47,422 nucleotides of DNA from a virus: positions 1 to 47,422 of the IMG/VR virus record IMGVR_UViG_3300028592_000024; one strand, written 5' to 3'. The notes below the pieces were generated by a model. That model did no database searches and was not told the origin of the DNA. It saw only the letters and a program-made list of their open reading frames with translations. The translations under genes and the position numbers were made by a program. This document shows, piece after piece, positions 23,717 through 30,382 of the stretch; positions within the stretch are counted from its first letter, which is position 1; each line of letters begins with the position of its first letter.

Positions 23717-23982
23717 ACAATTCTCCAGTGCTCGGGAAAGAAGGTAGGCTTGCGCTCAGGTGCCACCTCGATGCCACTCAGTCTCATCCGGTTGTGGTAG
23801 GCACAGAACCATGAGGCTATGTCCTGTTGGTTCTCATTCCACGACCGGACGGTGGTGAGTATCTCTTCGTACGCTTCGTGGTTCATCTCCAACTCATTGG
23901 CCCACTGACCCGGCTTCACTTCCACTATGAAGTACAGGTTGTTGGTTATGGTCCTGGTGGGGTCGTAGTCTCTGGTTGACAT
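23713..23982 (-). CDS. hypothetical protein, 89 aa
   Basis: Starts MSTRDYDPTRTITNN with AGGAG upstream and ends WRIV, overlapping the next gene. An acidic helical middle (ELEMNHEAYEEILTTV) and a C-terminal WFCAYHNRMRLSG segment are visible. No family recognised. Confidence 0.62.
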   Translation of the reverse strand: MSTRDYDPTRTITNNLYFIVEVKPGQWANELEMNHEAYEEILTTVRSWNENQQDIASWFCAYHNRMRLSGIEVAPERKPTFFPEHWRIV

Positions 23983-23991
23983 TGAACTCTC

Positions 23992-24411
23992 CTAGAAGTC
24001 GATGTCGGGTGGTGTGATAACGTCTTCGTCTTCGTTTGGGCCTTGCTCCTCACTATCATGAGAGCTGTGCTCATCAACAACGCCGTTGGTTCCCGGATGT
24101 TTCCAGGGTGAGGCAGTCTGCTGACTATTCTTGCGTGGTGGCCTGGCGTTTTCCCTAGATTGGTTCTCCTTGGCCTGTGCCTCACGCTCTTTAGTAAGGC
24201 AAGGGTTGGACCAGCTGATCCTGGCACTGTCGTAGTACATGCAGATCCACAGCCCACCCCTACCCTTCTCCAGTGCTGAGTAGACCAGGGTGCCGTTGTC
24301 GAAGCACCGGACCGTACCCGCCTCCTGATCATGGTTGGCCTTGCACCCCACGTTCTTCAACCGGGTGATCATCTCCTTCACCTCGGCCTTTGTCATCACT
24401 GATACTGGCAT
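23992..24411 (-). CDS. hypothetical protein, 139 aa
   Basis: An N-terminal ordered domain (MTKAEVKEMITRLKNVG, then TVRCFDNGTLVYSALEKG) is followed from residue 80 by a disordered Ser/Asn/Glu/Asp-rich tail ending DVITPPDIDF. GGGAG precedes ATG. The first half resembles small phage nucleic-acid-associated proteins; function unknown. Confidence 0.62.
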   Translation of the reverse strand: MPVSVMTKAEVKEMITRLKNVGCKANHDQEAGTVRCFDNGTLVYSALEKGRGGLWICMYYDSARISWSNPCLTKEREAQAKENQSRENARPPRKNSQQTASPWKHPGTNGVVDEHSSHDSEEQGPNEDEDVITPPDIDF

Positions 24412-24423
24412 GTCATATCTCCC

Positions 24424-24789
24424 TTAGTACTCATCCAGGTCGAACTCGTAATCACCGTCCACGAAGGAGTCGGTGCCGTCGTGGTCATACTCCTCTTCAA
24501 GGAACTCTTCTTGTTCCTCCCAGCATCTCAGGTCATCGTCGTACTCGGCTCTCGTCTCGTAGATGGTAGCGAAGGTGCTACCCGTATAGCCTACGCAGTG
24601 GTCGTTACCGAACGTACCCCAGTAGATAGTCAATGATTCCTCATCACCGACGAACCACTCTCCACTAAGGGAACCGTACTCGTACTGTTGGTTACGGAAC
24701 TCAAAGTCATCTGCTAGTTCACAGATGCTCTTCAGACCGGCATTGTTCCAGTCTTCAACGTGGTATGCTCTGATCGTAGTCGTGCCCAT
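24424..24789 (-). CDS. very acidic small protein, 121 aa
   Basis: Strongly acidic, with aromatic beta segments (GSLSGEWFVGDEESLTIYWG) and an extended Asp/Glu-rich end. Such charge suggests a DNA mimic or inhibitor of a host DNA-binding protein, but there is no motif evidence. AAAGGAG lies before ATG. Confidence 0.6.
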   Translation of the reverse strand: MGTTTIRAYHVEDWNNAGLKSICELADDFEFRNQQYEYGSLSGEWFVGDEESLTIYWGTFGNDHCVGYTGSTFATIYETRAEYDDDLRCWEEQEEFLEEEYDHDGTDSFVDGDYEFDLDEY

Positions 24790-24803
24790 TCTCTGTTGCT
24801 CCT

Positions 24804-24965
24804 TTACTGTAGGTTCTTGTTGAAGTCTTGAGGGTGCGGATACATGAACATACCCGACTCTATTGCCTCGTCCTGGTTATCGAAGGGACCGATGAGCATA
24901 CGCCCATCGTCCACGTACCACTGATTGTCAGACTCACTCATGACCACCGTCCATATCTGGAACAT
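24804..24965 (-). CDS. small acidic protein, 53 aa
   Basis: ATG 24965 is supported by AGGAG 8 nt upstream; it begins MFQIWTVVMSESDNQWYV. A compact protein with a DGRMLIGPFDNQDEAIESG turn. Unrecognised. Confidence 0.5.
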   Translation of the reverse strand: MFQIWTVVMSESDNQWYVDDGRMLIGPFDNQDEAIESGMFMYPHPQDFNKNLQ

Positions 24966-24995
24966 GATTGCACTCCTGTTTACTCTCCTAATCAA

Positions 24996-25226
24996 TCAAC
25001 TCACCTTCTCTACTCTACGGTCACACACGTCACAGCCACTTAAGTACCCTATCCAGTGTGTGTATTCTAGTGCCAGCTCTGCCTCACGTATGGTACGGAA
25101 CCTTGCCAAGCGTTCGTTGTTACTGTAGACACTCCACCAATAGTGTCCTGCCCTGCACAGGTATAGCCTCTCGGCCTTGCGATTGGGTTCCCTATTTCGG
25201 GTCAACCATCCTGTTATGATGTGCAC
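24996..25226 (-). CDS. small zinc-binding-like protein, 76 aa
   Basis: Basic, with Cys residues at LYLCRAGHYW and the C-terminal GCDVCDRR that could form a zinc site. GTG start at 25226 behind GGAGG. A tiny frame of eight codons lies just upstream in the leader. No function assigned. Confidence 0.52.
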   Translation of the reverse strand: MHIITGWLTRNREPNRKAERLYLCRAGHYWWSVYSNNERLARFRTIREAELALEYTHWIGYLSGCDVCDRRVEKVS

Positions 25227-25358
25227 TACTAATCGCCTCCATCGTTGTCACACATGGTACTATCCTCCAGAGAACCGGGGTGGGCGATACCCCGGAGTTA
25301 GGTTACTTACTGATCTACTCTACGTAGCAGTCCTTGCCCATCTCTAGTCTCCTCGGGT

Positions 25359-25562
25359 TCAACTGTCGTCCACGTTCTCATCTAACACGTCTTCAATAGC
25401 AAGCACCTCGTCGTTGTGTGGACAAGCGTGCCGCTCCGCTAGTTCTCTGGAGGAAAATACCCTAACACAGTCCATGAACATGGTGTAGGCTCCCTCCTCT
25501 ACAGTCTCATACTCACTGAGGCAGCGGTAACGCTTGCTTAACCTGTGTTGTATTAGGAACAT
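25359..25562 (-). CDS. hypothetical protein, 67 aa
   Basis: ATG 25562 is preceded by GGAGGTAGCA and begins MFLIQHRLSKRYRCL. Acidic C-terminus. One copy of the dispersed TCTGGAGGA motif falls inside it (plus-strand orientation). Unrecognised. Confidence 0.55.
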   Translation of the reverse strand: MFLIQHRLSKRYRCLSEYETVEEGAYTMFMDCVRVFSSRELAERHACPHNDEVLAIEDVLDENVDDS

Positions 25563-25618
25563 TGCTACCTCCATCGTGATTGCTTGTTGTTCATACTGTT
25601 GCTATCATTCATAGAACC

Positions 25619-25822
25619 TCAGTTTACCTGCTGGAACTGGTCGAACTCTTGACCGCTGATCGGCAGCCGCTTCATCAAGCGAACGAACCGGTGAACGTCG
25701 GCCATCTTGTCGTTCACTATCTGTTGGTTGGTACCGTGTGTAGACCAGCCATAGGTCTCTCGGTAGTACGGCACAAGTACTCTGCTAATCCACTTGGCTA
25801 TGCCAGGTGTGTAGTGGTCCAT
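25619..25822 (-). CDS. small protein of the RLP-E family, 67 aa
   Basis: MDHYTPGIAKWISRVLVPYY start; the C-terminal motif HRFVRLMKRLPISGQEFDQF is shared in pattern with the products at 26058, 26278 and 28834 (F-x4-RLP-x4-E-aromatic/Leu). Function unknown; these look like diverged copies of one small protein. Confidence 0.55.
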   Translation of the reverse strand: MDHYTPGIAKWISRVLVPYYRETYGWSTHGTNQQIVNDKMADVHRFVRLMKRLPISGQEFDQFQQVN

Positions 25823-25830
25823 TACTACCC

Positions 25831-26061
25831 CTAGAAGGTGTCTTCGTCTATGTCCTTGGGCTGAACCTTGGGTAGTGGTGCCTCAGCCTTTGGTTCCTCT
25901 TCAGGAACTACCCTTGCCGGAGGCATCAACTCTGACGCCCTGACCTTACGCTCCAGGTCACTGATCTTCCACCACAGCATGGTTACGATGATCATTATGG
26001 AGATCATGGCCATCGTGTTGACGATCATGTACAGACTCACAAGGAACTCTTGGTCTTTCAT
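25831..26061 (-). CDS. single-pass membrane protein, 76 aa
   Basis: Residues 7-29 are a hydrophobic helix (LYMIVNTMAMISIMIIVTML), then a Lys/Glu/Pro-rich cytoplasmic or periplasmic tail. The start overlaps the upstream stop (ATGA). It could be a holin-like or lysis-inhibition protein, but its early location argues against lysis. Confidence 0.6.
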   Translation of the reverse strand: MKDQEFLVSLYMIVNTMAMISIMIIVTMLWWKISDLERKVRASELMPPARVVPEEEPKAEAPLPKVQPKDIDEDTF

Positions 26062-26270
26062 AGCACGTCTCCAGTATAGAAGTCTAGCCAGCTAAGGTAT
26101 TCGTAGCCGTCGGTTGGTAGTCTACCGTGCACCATCTTGAAATGACGCACGCCGTTGTAGTACCCCTCTACAAGATCGTATGCGTCACCGTCGAACAAGT
26201 CACCTATGTCGGTGAGGAACTGAGGCATTACAGTAATGATCCATTCTTGTATGGAGGTGTCGTACATCAC
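26058..26270 (-). CDS. small protein of the RLP-E family, 70 aa
   Basis: Contains YNGVRHFKMVHGRLPTDGYEYLSW, the same RLP-x4-E pattern as neighbours at 25619 and 26278. It overlaps the next gene by ATGA. The ribosome site is weak; GTG 26270 or ATG 26267 may be used. Unknown function. Confidence 0.5.
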   Translation of the reverse strand: MMYDTSIQEWIITVMPQFLTDIGDLFDGDAYDLVEGYYNGVRHFKMVHGRLPTDGYEYLSWLDFYTGDVL

Positions 26271-26277
26271 TAGCTAC

Positions 26278-26541
26278 TTACTCGGGGTCGGTGTTGATGA
26301 ACTGGTCAAGCTCTGCCTTGTCGTTAGGCAGCCGTTGCTTGCAGAACCTGAACGAGTTGGTATAGTAGAACAGGTCGTCGTAGCCACTACGATCCAGACT
26401 AATGGCGTACTCACTCCAGTCCTCGACGTGCTCCAACATCCACTCATGAACCGGTGTGTAGTACTGTTCTCGTACCCTGTTCTCTACATCACTACGGTTC
26501 CGGTTCTCGTAGTGCATCAGGTCACGGTTGGTCTTGCTCAT
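26278..26541 (-). CDS. small protein of the RLP-E family, 87 aa
   Basis: A basic-acidic N-terminus (MSKTNRDLMHYENRNRSD) and the motif YYTNSFRFCKQRLPNDKAELDQF. GGAGG before ATG. The paralogy with 25619 and 26058 is judged from motif spacing only. Confidence 0.55.
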   Translation of the reverse strand: MSKTNRDLMHYENRNRSDVENRVREQYYTPVHEWMLEHVEDWSEYAISLDRSGYDDLFYYTNSFRFCKQRLPNDKAELDQFINTDPE

Positions 26542-26744
26542 CGCTCATCCTCCGGTTTGTGTACTATGGGATCAAGGCGACACTCTTCTTCTGCCATCCT
26601 TGCAGCTAGTTTGCACGTCAGTCTAGCGTCCTGCTCACCACTACCCTTGCCTATTAGGTCCACCCACTTGCTACCGTCGTGCCACTGGGGGTAGTATCCC
26701 TTGCTGAACGTCCAGGCGATACGGTAGTTGTACTGCTCACCCAT
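26538..26744 (-). CDS. hypothetical protein, 68 aa
   Basis: MGEQYNYRIAWTFSKGYYPQW start, then a helix ARLTCKLAARMAEEECRLD. It overlaps the following start by ATGA and is coupled to the upstream membrane peptide by TAATG. Likely a small phage-phage or phage-host interaction protein; unrecognised. Confidence 0.55.
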   Translation of the reverse strand: MGEQYNYRIAWTFSKGYYPQWHDGSKWVDLIGKGSGEQDARLTCKLAARMAEEECRLDPIVHKPEDER

Positions 26745-26851
26745 TACTCTCCTCCCTCATAGATGTCGTTGTCCATCTCTACCACTATTACGGTCAGTGC
26801 TGCTAGTCCAAGCAGTGTGACCAGCACAGCCAGTACGATTGTCAAGAGCAT
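26744..26851 (-). CDS. 35-aa membrane peptide
   Basis: Reads MLLTIVLAVLVTLLGLAALT then VIVVEMDNDIYEGGE: one hydrophobic helix and an acidic tail. GGAGAG lies 8 nt before ATG, and its stop overlaps the next start (TAATG). A transmembrane effector or a leader; unassigned. Confidence 0.55.
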   Translation of the reverse strand: MLLTIVLAVLVTLLGLAALTVIVVEMDNDIYEGGE

Positions 26852-26903
26852 GGTATTACTCTCCAGAGAGGGGGGCCGGGCGATAGCCCCAGGTTAGGAC
26901 TGG

Positions 26904-27083
26904 TTACGACGGGTAGGTCAACTGCTCGATACGCTGGGCGATCTTGAATCGCCGTGCCTTGCGTCGGTCACTCATCAGCTTGACTCGCTGTCGGCTGTCG
27001 TTGCGTGAGCTACCAGTCCTGGTGTGGGTACGGTGAATGCTCATCGGCTCGCGGGTGGACTCGATGCTGTTGTCGTACTGCAT
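26904..27083 (-). CDS. small basic protein, 59 aa
   Basis: MQYDNSIESTREPMSIHRTH start behind AGGAG, then Arg-rich stretches (RQRVKLMSDRRKARRFKIAQR). Probably binds nucleic acid; no family recognised. The leader contains two TCGCCC elements. Confidence 0.5.
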   Translation of the reverse strand: MQYDNSIESTREPMSIHRTHTRTGSSRNDSRQRVKLMSDRRKARRFKIAQRIEQLTYPS

Positions 27084-27130
27084 GTCTAGCTCCTGTGAAG
27101 GGCGATGGGTATAGGGCGACTAGGGTTGGG

Positions 27131-27343
27131 TTACTTGCTCTTCGGGAACACCTGCTTGACCTTACCCGCCAAGGGTAAGACCTGTCGGACCTTGCCCTCA
27201 TCCATGTTGTAGCCGACCAGTTCGGCAGCATCCAGTTGGTTGTTGTGGTACGCTGCCTTCAAGTCACGGAGGTTACGGTAGGTCTGGCCCACGAACTTGC
27301 CGTGTCGGTAGCCAGAGAGATAGTATCGTGTCTTACGTGCCAT
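27131..27343 (-). CDS. small basic protein, 70 aa
   Basis: MARKTRYYLSGYRHGKFVGQ start with AGGAG upstream, basic throughout with a KQVFPKSK end. Unrecognised small early protein. Confidence 0.55.
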   Translation of the reverse strand: MARKTRYYLSGYRHGKFVGQTYRNLRDLKAAYHNNQLDAAELVGYNMDEGKVRQVLPLAGKVKQVFPKSK

Positions 27344-27396
27344 GTTATAACTCCTGTACTGGTAATGGGTTGCGTCGTTACGTCGTTGGTTAGGGG

Positions 27397-28008
27397 TTAC
27401 TTACGGGACCACACCACACTGATGTACTTGCTCCCCTTCTTGATGAAACGCTCGCCGTCGTCACCCTCTGTAACCTTGAACGTAGGCTGCTTACCAACTG
27501 GGATGTACCTGAACCTCTTGCCCTGCTTCACCCGGTAGTAGAGATCTCCCTCATAGTTGGGCTGCTCTGCCTGCTCGATTGGGGTAGTAGCAACCTGCCC
27601 GACGACGGGTTGTTCTTCAACAACTGGCTGCTCTTCGACCGGCTCGGTAACCCCGTTCACCGACTGGATGACAAGCACCACTTCACGCAGTACCTCTGGG
27701 GTAGTGACTGGTGGCTCTGTGCCAGGGTCATACGACTCGATGCTGCACAGACCCGATGGCATGGATCGACTGAGCATCTCGTTGCGTCGGGCATCGACCG
27801 CCTCCCGCTGTTGCCGGTAGTAGGACATGGCTGGTAGGGCGAGCAGTGCAGAGATCGTGCTCATCAAGAACTGCCAGGCATCGGCTATCACCTGGCGGTC
27901 AGCTCTCTGGAGGAAACCACTGAACATGGCACCCAGGTACATGTCGAGGGTGGCGTCGATGCGGGAGAGGTTGGACTCGTTGCTGCTGTAGATGCGGTTG
28001 GTAGACAT
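27397..28008 (-). CDS. putative membrane-associated protein, 203 aa
   Basis: An N-terminal helical domain with an amphipathic or hydrophobic stretch (QFLMSTISALLALPAMSYY), a Glu/Pro/Val linker with repeated EEQPVV units, and a C-terminal basic SH3-like segment (YYRVKQGKRFRYIPVGKQP). Unknown; the middle repeat suggests a flexible tether. The start is preceded by ACGGAG. Confidence 0.58.
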   Translation of the reverse strand: MSTNRIYSSNESNLSRIDATLDMYLGAMFSGFLQRADRQVIADAWQFLMSTISALLALPAMSYYRQQREAVDARRNEMLSRSMPSGLCSIESYDPGTEPPVTTPEVLREVVLVIQSVNGVTEPVEEQPVVEEQPVVGQVATTPIEQAEQPNYEGDLYYRVKQGKRFRYIPVGKQPTFKVTEGDDGERFIKKGSKYISVVWSRK

Positions 28009-28091
28009 CGTTCACTCCGTACGTTGGTTAGGACTAGGGTATAGGGCGAGAGGTGGGCGACTGGTTAACAGTAGGGCATAGGCGTTGCTCT

Positions 28092-28790
28092 CTAGTAGGT
28101 GCTGACCGACACGGTGACGTAGGTAGGGGAGAACCCGGACTGCTGGGTGACATTCACCTCCACCTTCAGGTTGGATTCTGGCAGGTCAAGCAGGGCGTCT
28201 CTTGCTACCAGTGCTGACTCCTCAATGCCCTCACACTCGGACACCTTGTACTTGACGCTGAATCCCTTGGCGTTGCCGTTCATGGCCGACGGCTTGCAGC
28301 CGGTCATGTCTCCCAGTACCTGCATTACACGCAAACCCAGTGGCTTGAAGTACTTGCGTAACACGGACATCCTGTTCATGCTCTTGTGTTCCCTCACGTA
28401 CTCGACGTACTGCTTGTAGTCGAAGAACGGGTTGGCTGCTGATCGCTTGGCTCGCCTGGCGTACACCCCGTCGATGTACTTGCGTAGAGCAGTGAAGAAC
28501 CGGATACGCTCTTCATCAGGTACCAGATTGTACAGAGTGTAGCTGTCTGGTAGGCACTCGTCAGCACCTAGTAGCTTACGTGCCAGTGAGTCTGCCTTCT
28601 TGTGCCACTCGCTCAGTTCCCCCATGGTAACCAACACCTCGCTGGTTTGGATAGGAGTGACAGCTGTTCGTTGGGTGCTGTTCGTGTACTGGTCGTGCCA
28701 GTACTGGGCACTCTCTAGGTCTGTGTACTCGTAACGGCGCGGGTTGGCCACGTAGAGCCACGTCACGTAGAACGAATGAACCGTAGTCAT
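28092..28790 (-). CDS. hypothetical protein, 232 aa
   Basis: Starts MTTVHSFYVTWLYVANPRR and has a helical middle (WHKKADSLARKLLG, FFTALRKYIDGVYARRAKR) and a beta-rich end (SNLKVEVNVTQQSGFSPTYVTVS). The ATG is 23 codons inside a longer frame; GAGGTG lies upstream. Function unknown. Confidence 0.55.
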   Translation of the reverse strand: MTTVHSFYVTWLYVANPRRYEYTDLESAQYWHDQYTNSTQRTAVTPIQTSEVLVTMGELSEWHKKADSLARKLLGADECLPDSYTLYNLVPDEERIRFFTALRKYIDGVYARRAKRSAANPFFDYKQYVEYVREHKSMNRMSVLRKYFKPLGLRVMQVLGDMTGCKPSAMNGNAKGFSVKYKVSECEGIEESALVARDALLDLPESNLKVEVNVTQQSGFSPTYVTVSVSTY

Positions 28791-28833
28791 GGATACACCT
28801 CTGTTGGTATGGGTCGTGCTAGTCAAGAACCAG

Positions 28834-29037
28834 TTAGTATTCAGCGGACACCAGTACAAGATCGAGGGCTAACTCTGATGCTGTTACTGGCATGCGGCCA
28901 GTCACGAACACGAAGTCGTCAAGACACTCACTCAACCAGTCAAGCTCTACTTTGTTTGGTTGTCTACCATTTGTCACGTTGGCCACATGGTACGGTATGT
29001 AGACAGACATCAGCCACCGTCGTTGCTCGTTCATCAT
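28834..29037 (-). CDS. small protein of the RLP-E family, 67 aa
   Basis: Contains LDDFVFVTGRMPVTASELALDL, with RMP-x4-E in place of RLP, linking it to the small genes at 25619-26541. GAGGTG precedes the second ATG (29034). Function unknown. Confidence 0.45.
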   Translation of the reverse strand: MMNEQRRWLMSVYIPYHVANVTNGRQPNKVELDWLSECLDDFVFVTGRMPVTASELALDLVLVSAEY

Positions 29038-29113
29038 GCACCTCAGTTGTAGGGGTTAGGGCGATGGATGACAGAGGGGTGGGCGACTCACCCCTCACTC
29101 TGCTTGCTGGTGG

Positions 29114-29695
29114 TTACTCGTCAACCGGCTTGCTACCCACCATGATCAGGTTGCCACCGACCTGGACCTTGACGGTGTGCTCACCAACCTTGACCTTGGC
29201 CTTGCCGTTGACGTTCCAACCGAAGCTGCCGGTGCTGAAGATCTTGAGTGTACCCTCGATCACGTCGCTGCCGATGACCACCACCACCTGGCAGGGGTAC
29301 TCGATGAAGTCGTCAGCCGTGACTGGGCACACGTAGGCAGGATCCTTGGCACCCGGCTCGGACTTGGACTTGGGCTTGATGATCTCCGTACCACGCACCT
29401 CGACGTTGACCTTGCCGTTCACGTACCAGCCGAAGGAGCCGGTGCTGAACATCTTCGGGTCAGCCTCAAGGGGCTGGCCGTTGACCGTGACCGACACGTA
29501 CTTGGCCAACTCGATGAACTGCTCTTCAGTCACCGGGCACTCCGTCTTCTTGTGCCCGTTGTCGTCGGCCTTCGCCTTGCCCTTGCCACCCTTGGCCTTG
29601 GCCTCTGGCTTGGACCCGACCACGATCAGGTTCATGCCGACCTGGACCTTCGCCTTGACCGTGCTGACCGTCGCCGCCGTGCTGGACTTCACCAT
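29114..29695 (-). CDS. protein with internal duplication, 193 aa
   Basis: Two copies of one beta-rich domain: CPVTEEQFIELAKYVSV with MFSTGSFGWYVNGKVNV, and CPVTADDFIEYPCQVVV with IFSTGSFGWNVNGKAKV. Flanking segments (KVQVGMNLIVVGSKP, KVQVGGNLIMVGSKP) also repeat. An N-terminal Lys/Ala linker follows the first copy of that segment. It looks like a tandem-domain binding protein; function unknown. CCAGGAG precedes ATG, and a TGGGG-CATGA-CCCCA hairpin lies just upstream in the leader. Confidence 0.6.
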   Translation of the reverse strand: MVKSSTAATVSTVKAKVQVGMNLIVVGSKPEAKAKGGKGKAKADDNGHKKTECPVTEEQFIELAKYVSVTVNGQPLEADPKMFSTGSFGWYVNGKVNVEVRGTEIIKPKSKSEPGAKDPAYVCPVTADDFIEYPCQVVVVIGSDVIEGTLKIFSTGSFGWNVNGKAKVKVGEHTVKVQVGGNLIMVGSKPVDE

Positions 29696-30014
29696 TGTAG
29701 ACTCCTGGGGTCATGCCCCAACTGTGGGCCACTCAACATGAGTGACTCCGGTACTACCCTATGCCAGCCCCGACATGGGACTGTTGCCCGTTCACCCCAA
29801 CGTGGAGGTGGGTAGTGTGGTGAACATATGGAGGGGCAGTGTCGTTATCACACCACCCCTACTCATCAAGACTGCCACCCCAACTTCATACCGTGCCAAA
29901 CACAGGAGTCAAGGGCGTGACCCTGTGTCGGTACTCGGCTACCGTTACGCCACTGAGCTATGGTCTCCTGGTTGGGGTACGGGTTAGGGGCGATGGTTGG
30001 GCGTCGCTCGCTCA
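29696..30014. other. non-coding gap with a tRNA-like remnant
   Basis: No supported CDS. 29901-29972 (minus) contains a D-arm-like AGCTCAGTGGCGTAACGG and outer stem CAGGAG/CTCCTG, but the T-arm is replaced by a long hairpin (CACAGG..CCTGTG with inner GTCA/TGAC). No normal anticodon arm can be drawn, so this is a decayed tRNA or chance. A TGGGG..CCCCA hairpin lies near 29706. Confidence 0.35.
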
Positions 30015-30317
30015 CTACTTGCAAGCCATCGCTTGCAGTTCGTGTTGCTTGGCTGGTGTGCACTGCCATCGGGTAACTGTGCACGCCTCATCAGCAGGTG
30101 CCACCACTTCGAGTGTCACTACCACACCTGCCGTCGGGTTGCTTCGGTAGTGTTGTACGGTGTCGTTGTACACTGGTATTACTACCTGCCTGTTGCCTTG
30201 GTACAGCGTAGAGTGGACCAGTGAGTTGGGCACACCGGGTATCGGTCGGGTGTATGACACCCTGTACGTTCGGGGTGTGGTGCTGTTGCTGGTGCTGGGT
30301 TCGTAGTGCTTGGCCAT
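30015..30317 (-). CDS. hypothetical protein, 100 aa
   Basis: A Ser/Thr-rich N-terminus (MAKHYEPSTSNSTTPRTYRV), then short beta strands (RQVVIPVYNDTVQHYR, GVVVTLEVVAPADEACTV). GAGGTG before ATG. The base composition is strongly skewed like the neighbouring genes. Unrecognised. Confidence 0.5.
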   Translation of the reverse strand: MAKHYEPSTSNSTTPRTYRVSYTRPIPGVPNSLVHSTLYQGNRQVVIPVYNDTVQHYRSNPTAGVVVTLEVVAPADEACTVTRWQCTPAKQHELQAMACK

Positions 30318-30382
30318 GTCGTCACCTCATGGGGTCAGGGGTTGGGGGTAGTGGGTGATACTGGGCGACTGTGTACGGTGCC

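Noticed and set aside
29901-29972. Possible normal tRNA
   Set aside because: Only a D-arm-like string and an outer stem are seen; no T-arm or anticodon arm can be drawn, so it is kept as a remnant only.
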